From assembly GCA_023376005.1 (NCBI GenBank), contig CM042157.1:68657312-68721311 (forward strand): DNA of 64,000 bases, read 5' to 3'. This stretch comes from Doryteuthis pealeii. Lineage: Eukaryota > Mollusca > Cephalopoda > Myopsida > Loliginidae. Of this stretch, positions 54,641 to 64,000 are shown piece after piece (within the stretch, counting starts at the first letter, position 1; the number at the start of each line of letters is the position of its first letter). The position numbers and the translations under genes are program-made. The notes below the pieces were generated by a model. The model saw only the letters and a program-made list of their open reading frames with translations. It was not told where the DNA came from and searched no databases.

Positions 54641-55399
54641 TACTTCACAACTAGATAATTTCTGAGCTTTGACTACGTACATACCATGTGTAAAGTTTTT
54701 AAATGCCATCCTTGGCCAGTTGAATAGGGCTTAAAGAAAGTCCTGTGGTATGGAATCCTTTGGTAAGCGTATAAGTCCTATCCTGCGTATAAGTCCTATC
54801 CTGCGTATTGGTAAAGGTCTAGTGATTTAATCCTATGTCCGTCATCCATAAATGTCAAAGTAATTATGTCCAGTAGGGTTGGTTTAAGTATTGTATCAAC
54901 CTCAGAGTACTACCATTGATTGGCCAAGAGATAGGTCACATGATTATGGCTGAGTCTATAAGTAGGAGCGGGTATCTAGCACACAACTTACATACCAAAA
55001 ATTCTCAACACCATGTGTCATTTGTGCGAGTTGATTTGAGGGAATCGTTGACAGCTGTTAACAGAGCTTAGCATATTTGTCAGAATTTCAGTCTCAATAG
55101 AAGGCCAATTAAAATCTCTTTGACCAGGTAATGAACTGCTAAAAGCATCATTTTGCCTCTGTCACTGTCAATTTCATTTAAAAACCATTTTTTTTTTACT
55201 GTATTTATATAATTTAACAAACACCTCCACACACCTCAGTCTTAAGCTAAAATTAATGGAAAAAAAAAATACTTTAAAGAAAAAGCAAAAAGAAATAAAA
55301 ACATAACACCACACACACATGTATATACACAAATATCAGCAGAAAAATTAATTTGCCGAGTACAGAACTTTCTAAAGAAAGTTGGATGATATATATATA
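54641..55399. other. Unassigned, possible LTR-like promoter segment
   Basis: attggccaag at 54919 followed by gagtctataagtaggagcg at 54952 resembles CCAAT and TATA elements spaced as in an LTR. Near 54780, tataagtcctatcctgcg occurs twice in tandem. No coding motif. Confidence 0.3.
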
Positions 55400-55992
55400 T
55401 CTTATTATAATGGAGATTGTGTGTTTTTCTGTCTGTAACCGAACTATATTACTAATCGAGTCACAATTCCCTTCATTATTTACATCACATTCTCCAACCT
55501 CAATTATGAATAAAATTGCTTCACTTTTTTATTAGTGTTGTCCATATCTACATACAAATAACATGCAATTGTATTTATATATACAAAATAGCGGTTTACA
55601 GTGTGAACAGGAAGGCTTATTTGCATATTGATATTAAAATGTGATTTTATTAAATATGTGCTTAGTATTATTGATTTCTAATTGTTTAGTTTTATTTTAA
55701 TGAATATAAGCAAAAATCTCTTCAATGAATCTTAAATGAAATCCATTAACAAGAAAAAATAACTGTCATTTTATTCTTTATTTCCTAATTTAACTAAATA
55801 GTTAAATAAGTAAAATTAAGCAATGAAAGAAGGGAGTGATGGAAGAGTAAGTTTCATTTCTATTTTTTATTATACCCCCACTCTGTTACATATCTTTTTA
55901 TCTGCCTTCTTATTAGACTTTTTAATTTAATACAATATTTCATTACATTAAAACTTAAATACTTGCACCGGGAGGGTGCATATATTTGCTAG
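55400..55992 (+). mobile_element. Non-autonomous Helitron, complete (reference copy)
   Basis: A|TCTTATTATAATGGAGATTG at the 5' end. At the 3' end a perfect hairpin, GCACC-gggag-GGTGC (55965-55980), then atatttg and CTAG|T. The 593-bp body is AT-rich, encodes nothing and matches 8460-9108 inverted. All three structural rules for Helitrons are met. Confidence 0.8.
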
Positions 55993-56024
55993 TATATATA
56001 TATATATATAATATACCAAACTTG

Positions 56025-56578
56025 TCCGCCCTGTTGGCTGGGGCATTAGAATGCACCAACTGCACCTCTGCAGAGGGGTAAGACTCCCCCAATGGGGCCA
56101 ACTGTTGGCCGTGGGTGGCGACCTATGATGCTTAAGGATTGAACCCAGGTGGATGAGCAGTTCACGATTTGCAATACTCCACATTGGTCCTATCTTGGGC
56201 TAGACGGGCGGTCACGTCAAGCCCTAGCACCTATATGATTTTCCCAACCCTATTGCCCTTTTCATCATATGGGTGCTAGAAGGCGGTGGCTGAGGGTCTA
56301 CATGTCCTGGGAATGAAGTTAAACTCTATCTGATGGGGAGGTTCCAGTTCTGGAGGTTTAGGGAATGTGGAGCACCCCTTCATCACCATTGCTCCCTGGT
56401 CCACTCTGACCCAGAGTGGTAGTATCTGTTAGGGTCCCATCTATGGGTTAAATAGAAAAACATGAGTTGATAAACAAAATTTGTTATCCATTAAGAATGA
56501 ATTTATTTCAAAACTTTGTCAGCATTAAATGACCCACTGAGGTTGATATGCCGTAAAACAAAACAAACCAAACCAAAC
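56025..56578 (+). mobile_element. LINE-tailed element T
   Basis: ctgttggctggggcattaga to ggttgatatgccgtaaaac. A deletion near 56215 removes about 60 bp between gacgggcggtc and acgtcaagccctagcacc relative to 28665-29275. Confidence 0.7.
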
Positions 56579-56579
56579 T

Positions 56580-56735
56580 TGTTGGTAGAAAAAAACCAGC
56601 AAATAGTTTGAATGTAAATATATACTACCAAACATCACCTGGGGGAAAAAATTGTTGGTGAGAAAAAAACAGCAAATAGTTTGAATGTAAATATATACTA
56701 CCAAACATCACCTGGGGGAAAAAATTTTTGGAAAA
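56580..56735 (+). repeat. 73-bp tandem duplication
   Basis: cagcaaatagtttgaatgta, ctaccaaacatcacctgggg is present twice in a row. A diverged inverse copy is at 54385-54440. Confidence 0.8.
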
Positions 56736-56887
56736 AAGAAAAGACCAAGATAATCGTACCAACGGAAAATAATCTGTTGATACAATACTTGGCCAAAAGA
56801 AAAAATCAATTTATATGCATATATATATATATAAGATATATATATATTCATACAAACACCGCTAGGATATTTTTTATTCTTTATTTT

Positions 56888-56894
<7 letters not shown>

Positions 56895-56972
<78 letters not shown>
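56895..56972. repeat. (TA)n then (TG)n microsatellite
   Basis: About 24 ta units followed by about 15 tg units. Confidence 0.93.
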
Positions 56973-56974
<2 letters not shown>

Positions 56975-56977
<3 letters not shown>

Positions 56978-57150
56978 GTGAAAAATTTGAAAAAACACAG
57001 GTTCAAATAAAATGAGTGATATTTATTCAGCCAACGCTGCAGTGTTTCAATCTGTTTAGTAGATCTCCTTCAGGGCTTTAGTTGATATAAGGAAAAGTAA
57101 AATTTATTACAGAATAATGAGGAGACTGTGATAGTTTTTGTAGATCAGTT
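56975..57150 (+). mobile_element. Foldback family E, left arm only
   Basis: gtgaaaaatttgaaaaaaca, cagccaacgctgcagtgttt, tagtagatctccttcagggc, as in 8119-8300. Confidence 0.6.
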
Positions 57151-57152
57151 TG

Positions 57153-57154
<2 letters not shown>

Positions 57155-57212
<58 letters not shown>
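57155..57212. repeat. (TA)n microsatellite
   Basis: About 28 ta units. Confidence 0.93.
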
Positions 57213-57213
<1 letters not shown>

Positions 57214-57225
57214 CTTTAACTAAAA

Positions 57226-57777
57226 TTAACTTTCACTGCCAGCATATATAAAGCCATGATCGTCTGTTCACAGACTGGATCTCTCTGGTGATCGTAAAAT
57301 CTATAAACAAATGTATGTATTTAATAGTTTAAAACACCAGCTGTCAAAGTGGCTGAGAGGTTAAGACATCAGGCTGGTAAGTAGTCAGTCGGAGTTCGCT
57401 CCTAGCCAGGGATAGTTGTTGTGTCTAGCACACTGAGGAGGTGTGAAACCCCGAAACACGTGTCTGTGGATGACTTATTAATATATGCTCGTGTAAATTT
57501 GGTAGAGCTCTCTAAGGGGTGATTTAAATTAACTTTCACTGCCAGCATATATAAGCAATGATCCTCTGTTCACAGACTGGATCTCTCTGGTGATTGTAAA
57601 ATATATAAACAAACGTATGTATTTAATAGTTTAAAACACCACCCCTTTATGGTAGCTGTCAAATGGCTGAGAGGTTAAGAAATCCATTGGATAATAAGTC
57701 AGTTGGAATCAGGGATAGTTGTTGTGTCTAGCCACACTGAAGAGGTGTGAAACGCTGAAACACATGTCTGTGGATGA

Positions 57778-57780
<3 letters not shown>
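57226..57780 (+). mobile_element. SINE family 4, tandem dimer with tRNA-Ser/Leu-like head
   Basis: Two units (57226-57525 and 57526-57780). Each has ctttcactgccagcatatat, ttcacagactggatctctct, an A box (tggctgagaggttaag) of the Ser/Leu type, a B box (ggagttcgctcc in unit 1, lost in unit 2) and gaaacacgtgtctgtggatg. Confidence 0.7.
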
Positions 57781-57827
<47 letters not shown>

Positions 57828-57834
57828 AACACAC

Positions 57835-58110
57835 ACACAGATGCTGATAGGTATGTGTAAAAAATCTAAAAGGACCCAGTAAAATTTTATCTATGCATCC
57901 CAGTGTTTTTCGTTTTTCTTCACCTACCATTTTAAACTAATTGTAAATACATTTCAATAGTTTCTTAGAAACAAATTACAAATGATAGGTTACAAAGTAG
58001 GACTTAGACGGCTTTAGTTGGAACCCATAAATTTTCCCAGGGACTCATTCAAAGCAAATATGTGCATCCCAGGATGCACTAAATCAAAAAGCTATCAGCA
58101 TCAATGTGTG
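57835..58110. mobile_element. Short inverted-terminal element G
   Basis: Ends agatgctgatag and ctatcagcatca are inverted repeats. Internal words catgcatcccagtgttttt-like and caggatgcactaaat match 24690-25010. Confidence 0.65.
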
Positions 58111-58129
58111 TGTATATATGTTGTGTGTG

Positions 58130-58147
58130 TATATATATATATATATA

Positions 58148-58178
<31 letters not shown>

Positions 58179-58190
58179 CATATAATATTC
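58130..58190. repeat. (TA)n microsatellite, interrupted
   Basis: Several ta runs with single-base breaks. Confidence 0.88.
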
Positions 58191-58689
58191 TATGATACTA
58201 AAACTGAGTGAATCAATGATTGTTTCCTAAAGGCTTTTCTTCCATTTAGTTTAATGACAGAAAATACAAGCTAAAATATTCCTTAGTTTTAAGACTTAAT
58301 TATATTTGAAAAAAAAATCGATTTTAATTTTATTGTTTCTACTTAGAAAAAAATCCAAACAAATAAACCTAGCCCCAAACAAACACTACAACCAATAATA
58401 CCCAGAAGATGACCAGCGAAATGGTTAAAAGTGCTTGAGTAAAAATTATGAGACATTTTCTCTGGATGTCTTTTGTGGGAGTCGTCATGGCGTATTGGTT
58501 AACGTAAAATGTAAACATTTATTTCTTAATGATATATAACACACATGCAGATTTTAAACACATTAATAATACTAGCAAAATAAAAAATGCCCTCAATGTA
58601 AAAATATTTTTTTTTGGAAAAATATTGCCTGAGGTTGGTGGGAGTTAAATTACAAAAAACTAAATCTTATACAGTTCAATTTTGTAGAA
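58191..58689. other. Unassigned sequence
   Basis: A family 3-like head (gtcgtcatggcgtattggtt) is visible at 58480. No gene. Confidence 0.35.
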
Positions 58690-58925
58690 AAGGTTGGTTG
58701 GTTTGGTTGGTTGGATTTTACGGCATGTCAACACCTTGGGTTATTTTATGCCGAATACTTCTATTGGTAATTTGGTATTCAAAAATATTTAATGCCAACA
58801 AAGTTTTGAAATGATTTCATTTTTAATGGATAATACAATTTTGTTTATAAACTCATGTTTTCTATTTAACCCATAGATAGGACCCTAACAGGTACTACCA
58901 CTCCGGGTCAGAGTGGACTAGGTAA
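58690..58925 (-). mobile_element. Element T, 3' part only
   Basis: ggttggtttggttggttgg, then cccatagataggaccctaac and gggtcagagtggac, the 3' 235 bp read backwards. Confidence 0.65.
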
Positions 58926-59084
58926 AATGTTTTTACACACAATGAATGAATGTAATACACGTTTTTACTTTCTTAATTTATTTTCTTAGACTCTAAGATA
59001 TATTCACTTAGCCATTCTTGGGGCAAATTCAATTGTTTGAAATGTATTAAAAATAAATTACATATGTAATATTATTATCTTCTT

Positions 59085-59624
59085 TTGAGTTTTTCTCATC
59101 AGCGTCAGCTGATGGTATTTCACTGGAGTCTGAGTGACAACATGTCTCCTCAGGTCTCCAGGACTCTTCTGAGTATTCTGGCAGATTGCAGCAGTGCAGT
59201 GTTCTGGATGGTATCAATCCTTCCTCTGATTTCCAGATTTTCCAACCCCTTTATCCAATCCTTTTAGGACCGTTCCAAGTGCACCAACTACAATTGGTAT
59301 CACTTTGACTTTCATATTCCATAACTTTTTCAGTTCTCTGGCAAGATCCAGGTATTTGTCCATTTTTTCATTTTCCTTTAGCTTCACCCTGCGATCTGCT
59401 GGAACTGCAAAATCCATCAGTTGACAAGTTCTTTCTTTTTTGTTAATCAACACTAGGTCTGGTCTTCTTGCTGGGATAAGGTGATCTGTTTTTATCTCAA
59501 AGTCCCAGAGAATTTTATGCATTTCATTCTCAAGAACAGATTCTGGTTTATGCATATAACAATATTTAATTTTTTGCACATGTTTTAACTGATGCTCATT
59601 GGGACTACTTTTTGACTTAAACAA
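59085..59624 (-). mobile_element. LINE C-terminus with restriction-like endonuclease (R4/Dong-like)
   Basis: A 136-codon open frame on the - strand carries a CYMHKPESVLENEMHKILWD segment, then ARRPDLVLINKKERTCQLMD: an RPD motif and, 12 residues later, an acidic residue, the pattern of the restriction-like endonuclease of R2/R4-type LINEs. DFAVPADRRVKLKENEK, KYLDLARELKKLW and VIPIVVGALG follow, all typical of this tail. The frame continues, broken, to 59085. Sequence-specific insertion is known for many RLE elements; whether this one had a target cannot be told. Confidence 0.78.
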
Positions 59625-59639
59625 AAATTTGACCTTAAA

Positions 59640-59960
59640 TAATTGATTTAATTAATTCTAATTTTAAAAAAAATGAAAATGAGCAAACATTTTGGCAGTA
59701 CCTAAGCTAGACCTTGATAGGGACATTGTTAATAAATAAGATGCTAATTAAGATTAAATAATGATTATTTAAAAACTATTGATACCCCCTCCACACACAT
59801 ATGCATGCACGTGTACACATACATGTATATTATTAATGTATGCTATTCATGTTCCTGACACTAATACATTATTCTATGTACTAAACATGAGACTTTGATG
59901 AGTTGTGGTGCACCTGGGCACTGTACACAATAAATTTCATTATTATTATAGTACTAATAC
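59640..59960. other. Unassigned sequence
   Basis: AT-rich. Words like ctattcatgttcctgacact and ctaaacatgagactttgatg resemble 34750-34815, a weak dispersed repeat. Confidence 0.35.
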
Positions 59961-59969
59961 TGTTCTTTT

Positions 59970-60030
59970 ACAAAGATGACTTTAGCATTAAATAACCTGC
60001 AAAAGTTGATATGCCATTAAAAAAGGAAAG
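59970..60030 (+). mobile_element. Shared LINE-tail fragment
   Basis: agcattaaataacctgcaaa, agttgatatgccattaaa. Confidence 0.6.
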
Positions 60031-60059
60031 CAAACCTTGTCTGTTATATCTAATAAAAT

Positions 60060-60169
60060 ATGCCTCATATATATAACATAAATAACTGAGGGAATTGTGA
60101 GGTTGGTTGTGGCTAGTTTCGGTGACAGACAGACAGAGAGATAGACACATAATCTCTATTATAATAAGA
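60060..60169 (-). mobile_element. Helitron 5' end fragment
   Basis: On the - strand A|TCTTATTATAATAGAGATTA, then a ctgtctgtc repeat and gaaactagcc. Confidence 0.55.
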
Positions 60170-60402
60170 TTTTGCAGCTGTGAGTATTGTCTGCTGTTGT
60201 AGTGAAGACCAAGGCTGGGGTGGGGGTGGGGGAAGGGAAACAATGAATTTGTAAAAAGATGTTGGGTGAGGTTTATAGAAGAAATATTCTTTGGGAATCC
60301 GATGAATATGCTACCAATGTAATTATGCTACCAATGTTTACTTGTCTCATAGACAACACATAACAACACGTTAGAATAAACCGCCATATTTATTTATTCA
60401 TC

Positions 60403-60532
60403 GAGGGAGTCTATCCCCTTTCACTAACGCTAGACCCAGTTACCGCACAGATCCCTGTGCTACTCATACGCTGAGTTGGCGAATCGAACTAGGAACCGTA
60501 GTTTCTAGCCGAACGCTCTACCGATGAGCTAA
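60403..60532 (-). mobile_element. tRNA-derived SINE, family 1, internally deleted
   Basis: gagggagtctatcccctttc joined directly to accgcacagatccctgtgct; the middle 80 bp of the body are absent. Ends gctctaccgatgagctaac. Confidence 0.75.
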
Positions 60533-60689
60533 CTTAATAAAACTCGGTAATAGTCGATTACTAAGTTAGATAACTCAAATTTCAACAATATTGATTGATA
60601 TGTTGAAACCTCTTAAAAAATGTTATTTGATTCTTTTGGCATTGCCCAATCGCCAGACAATCCATCCCTGATAGATATGTATACTACTC

Positions 60690-61440
60690 ATCATCATTGG
60701 CAATTCAGTCTCGAAAGACTATGATAAAAGTTTTTGTGTGCCCCTGAAGTTGCAGCGCCTTCTGTGACTATGAAGTCCTATGTTTGAGAAACATTCACGA
60801 CCACAGATTTTGCATTTGTAGGTTGTCCCCGTAGATGATGATGTTCCGATGCTTTGTTGCCGTTGCTTTCTTATGGACCTCTTAGCTTCATGATGTTGTA
60901 TCAGGGTGACTTCTGACATTACAGTCCCTCTTTCTATGGAGATTCTGCCGCCACCAAGGGCGGTCTTGAGCCAAATTTTCCAGCTGGAAGGGACAATGCC
61001 AAAGCACCTGAGATCATTTTTGCAGACATCCTTGAATCGCAGTAGGGGGCGACCAATCTGTCTTTTACCAGATGTTAGCTCTCCATACAGGATGTCTTCG
61101 GGATTCGTCCATCATCCATCCGACGTACATGACCCAACCATCGGAGACGACGTTGTCTCAGTAGAGAGTACAGGCTGGGGAGTTGAGCTCTCTCTAGGAC
61201 TGCTGTGTTAGTGATCCTGTCCTCCAGGTGATGCCCAGTACATGTCTAAGGCAGCGAAGGTAGAAGTTATTTAGCCGCCGCTCTTGGTGGGAGTATAAGG
61301 TCCTTGTTTCACTTCCATACATGAGGGTGCTGATAACACATGCCCTATACACTTGTACCTTTGTACGGATAGTGAGCTTGCTGTTGTCCCACACTCTTGT
61401 TGTGAGCTTCCCAAAAGTTGAGGCAGCTTTTTTTGGGTAT
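60690..61440 (-). mobile_element. LINE 3' remnant (polymerase C-terminus plus C2H2 tail)
   Basis: In order on the - strand: VYRACVISTLMYGSE, RRLNNFYLRCLRHVLGI, LRWLGHV-type, RMDDGRIPKD-type, GKRQIGRP and FKDVCKNDL, then HHEAKR and a C2H2 finger, YKCKICGRECFSNIGLHSHR. Several frame breaks. It shows the full order of the tail and explains the shorter copy at 31370-31860. Confidence 0.8.
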
Positions 61441-61724
61441 TCTACTACTACTAAACATTACATCTACTGGGTGTTTTAAAAAAAGATGCCATTTTGGGGG
61501 CAACTATCTTAACTTCTTTATAGACATGAAAACAATAATTGCAACAACCCAATCATGAATTTAGATTTTAAAATGGCCGAAACATTGTGTGTATAACAAT
61601 AAGGATGAGGACAACAGTTCGAAAAATGTCCAGAAAACATCGTTTTATAAGAGTACTATCATTCTATTGATTTTTAAAATTAGATTTTTATCCCTTATAC
61701 AATTGTATAAACATATCTTGAGAT
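61441..61724. other. Unassigned, includes a family F-like monomer
   Basis: 61575-61625 (ggccgaaacattgtgtgtat, gaggacaacagttcg) resembles the right arm of foldback family F. Confidence 0.4.
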
Positions 61725-61990
61725 TTGGGCGTCCCATCACGATGTAATGGTTAGAAGAATTCTCACAGATCCATTGCTAATTAATAGGGAGTTTGACGCT
61801 ACTGATACCCCGTTCCTGTGATATTGTGTTATATCCAATCTGAGGCAAACGGATTTGGTAAACGAACTCTTTGGGCGTCCCATTTGGTGTAATGGTCGCA
61901 AGCTAGTCAAGCAGATCCATTGCTACTAAATTGTGAGTTCGAGCCTTGACGTATGCATTGTACTTGCGCTTGTGTCAATAAGTACGATTG
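61725..61990 (+). mobile_element. SINE family 3, two copies in tandem
   Basis: gggcgtcccatcacgatgta at 61727 and gggcgtcccatttggtgtaa at 61873. Each continues with cagatccattgcta and a gagttcgagcc-like B box. Confidence 0.7.
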
Positions 61991-62440
61991 GTTTAATAAT
62001 AGTTTTATGGCAGGTCAACATCTGCTGGGTTGATTAATGCTAAAGTCAGAATTCTTTTTTTTAAGTGAGTTAAATGCTTAGATACAGTAGGGTAGGTGGT
62101 AGATGTAGGGGATGAGCGCTGGGCCGGGGGGGGGCGAAGGAATAAATACAATGAAACCCAAAATGGTTAGAGACATGTGGGATTTGGCACTTGGAGGCAG
62201 AAAGGTTAGTAATGGGAATAGGGATTGGTGGGGTGTTGAAGTTGATACACTTGAGGGGGCTGGAAGAATGGGGAGAGTAATGAGTGTTAGGAGAGGAAGG
62301 AGTTTTTTTCTTTTTGGTAGGGGAGAGGAGAGACAATGATGAATGTATTTGATGTTAAAAGTAGTTACAATAAGCCAAGGAACAATTACAACGCCTGTCC
62401 CAAATGTAACTAACCATTTTGAACATCTCAAAAACCCATA
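61991..62440. other. Unassigned, G-rich on +
   Basis: Starts with a tail-like fragment (62015-62040: caggtcaacatctgctgggt). 62085-62335 is G-rich with a G-run at 62127. Open frames on both strands lack family features. Confidence 0.35.
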
Positions 62441-63895
62441 TATTTGATTATGATACTTCGGACTGTTGTCCTCACTTTATTGTGTACAAAACACATTGTT
62501 CAGGCCACTGTAACTTTGGGCAATGTTTTCAGTGTTTTTTTAAAAATCTATTATTTCAATTATCTTAAAATAAGTAATCTATGAGTATGAGAAGAGGCTT
62601 GATATAAAATAATTATGATATTTCGGACTGTTGTCCATCTTTATTGTGTATGAACATAATGTTTCAAGCCACTGTAACCTCAGGCTCTGTTTTAGGTGTT
62701 TTTTTTTATTATCATTTTATTACTTTAAAATAAGTAATCTTCAGGAAATACCCATATATTAAAAAAAAAATACCCATATATTTTATATGTATTTATGAGA
62801 AGAATAAAAATACCCACAATATTGTATTCGATTTATGAATAAAATATCCATAGTTTGTATATGTATTTATGAGATGAGGCTTGATATGAATAATTATGAC
62901 ATTTCGCGCTGTGTCCTCATCTTTATTGCATCTAAACACAAACCTTCTGTAACCTTTGGACTCTGTTTTCAGTGTTTGTTTTTATCTATTATTCTAATTA
63001 CCTTAAAATAAGTCATCTTCGATAATACCATATATTAAAAAAAAATGCATTTGTATGTTTATTTACCAATAAAAATATCCATGTATTTGTATGTGATTTT
63101 ATGAAATGAGGCGTGATATGAATAATCTTGCTATTTTGGACTGTTATCCTCATCTTATTGTGTATAAATACAACGTTAGGCCCAGTAACCTCGGGCTCAG
63201 TTCTTGGGTTGGTTTGGTTTGTTTATGGCATATCAACCTCGGTGGGTCATTTAATGCCGACAAAGTTTTGAAATAAATCATTCTTAATGGATAATAAAAT
63301 TTTGTTTATAAACTCATGTTTTCTATTTAACCCATAGATGGGACCCTGCAAGGTACTACCACTCCGGGTCAGAGTGGACCAGGGAGCAATGGTGATGAAG
63401 GGTTTCCACATTCCCCAAACCTCCTAAACTGGAACCTCACCATCAGCTAGAGTTTAACGTCATTCCCAGGACATGTAGACCCTAGCCACCGCCTTCTAGC
63501 ACCCATATGATAACAAGGGTTGGCTTGCCATAAGGGCAAGGGTTGAGGCAATCATATAGGTGCTAAGGCTTGCGTGACCAGCGATGATCGGAGGGGCCTC
63601 TCTGATGCCTCTAGCCTAAGTAAGGGCCAGAGTCTTGCTATTTGGCACTGTAATCCTGATCTTTTGTGTATAAATAAACACTCAGACTACAGTAACCTCG
63701 GTTCTGTTCTGATGTCTGTTTAAAATTGCTTAAAATAATTCATCTACAGACATTCGCAAATGCAGTTTCGGAGCTTAATCTGAAAATTAATTTAAAATAA
63801 TGAATATAAAACATCTAACAAGCCTAAGATAACAGTGCCTGAATGTTTTGTTTATACAAAATAAGATGAGGACAACAGTGTGAAATATCATAATT
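62441..63895 (+). repeat. Complex tandem repeat of 170-280-bp units
   Basis: Units begin at about 62445, 62615, 62890 and 63120, with a part unit at 63640. Each has a ttcggactgttgtcctcatc-like start, ttattgtgta, gtaacctcgggctctgtttt and cttaaaataagtaatcttc. An inverted unit start closes the array at 63855-63895. Units resemble one arm of foldback family F. Confidence 0.8.
63205..63635 (-). mobile_element. Element T inserted in the tandem repeat
   Basis: ggtttggtttgtttatggca, gatgggaccctgcaaggtac, gtcagagtggaccagggagc. Truncated at its 5' side. It splits one unit of the array, so it is younger than the array. Confidence 0.75.
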
Positions 63896-64000
63896 ACACC
63901 ACCAATGATCTACGCATTGGTGATATCATGAAAAAAAAGTCAAAAAAAAAAGCAAAACAAAAAATAAGGTAAAGCAACGAGATTACGACACCAACCAGTT

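Overview
The window looks like AT-rich nuclear DNA of an invertebrate animal, most likely a mollusc and plausibly a cephalopod. The reasons are long introns, many (TA)n tracts, several tRNA-derived SINE families, remnants of several LINE lineages and a Penelope-like element, Helitron-type elements and foldback elements. There is no bacterial or viral gene organisation. One 100-N gap (36731-36830) shows that this is a scaffold. The taxon is inferred from repeat content and gene structure only.

Gene content. The only cellular gene I can support is an axonemal dynein heavy chain, DNAH6-like, on the + strand. Six consecutive exons lie between 2114 and 20069 (2114-2229, 9484-9645, 11205-11291, 14833-15072, 17245-17537, 19885-20069). 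Together they encode about 360 residues running from the stalk, through its second coiled coil, into AAA5. Every exon has canonical splice sites and lies in the right order, but every one also contains small frame breaks, so no long open reading frame marks the gene. The breaks look more like consensus indel errors than decay, although an unprocessed pseudogene is possible. Exons upstream of 2114 and downstream of 20069 were not found; the intron after 20069 probably runs for the remaining 44 kb.

Layout. 1-20 kb: dynein exons, with introns holding SINEs, Helitrons, foldback elements and LINE tails. 20.9-46.2 kb: a large imperfect mirror. The left arm (about 20950-26760) and the right arm (about 36840-46190) carry the same blocks in reverse order and orientation: a LINE-tail element, a 36-bp satellite, a unique block, a GAA/TTC tract, a second unique block, and a purine/pyrimidine array. 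The arms surround about 10 kb of SINEs, LINE remnants and a Penelope-type endonuclease remnant, and the gap sits at the inner edge of the right arm. 46-64 kb: a 32-bp satellite, a LINE 3' end, SINE clusters, a complete non-autonomous Helitron, a restriction-like endonuclease remnant of a LINE, and a complex tandem repeat.

How the parts relate. Non-autonomous elements of at least two kinds share a 3' tail (containing ttgatatgcc) with a LINE fragment at 50399-50985, which suggests that the LINE machinery mobilises them. Several foldback families, one with a perfect 8-bp target duplication and an empty-site paralogue in the same window, all carry telomere-like TTAGGG/CCCTAA cores. All long open frames in the window arise from simple or satellite repeats and are not genes.
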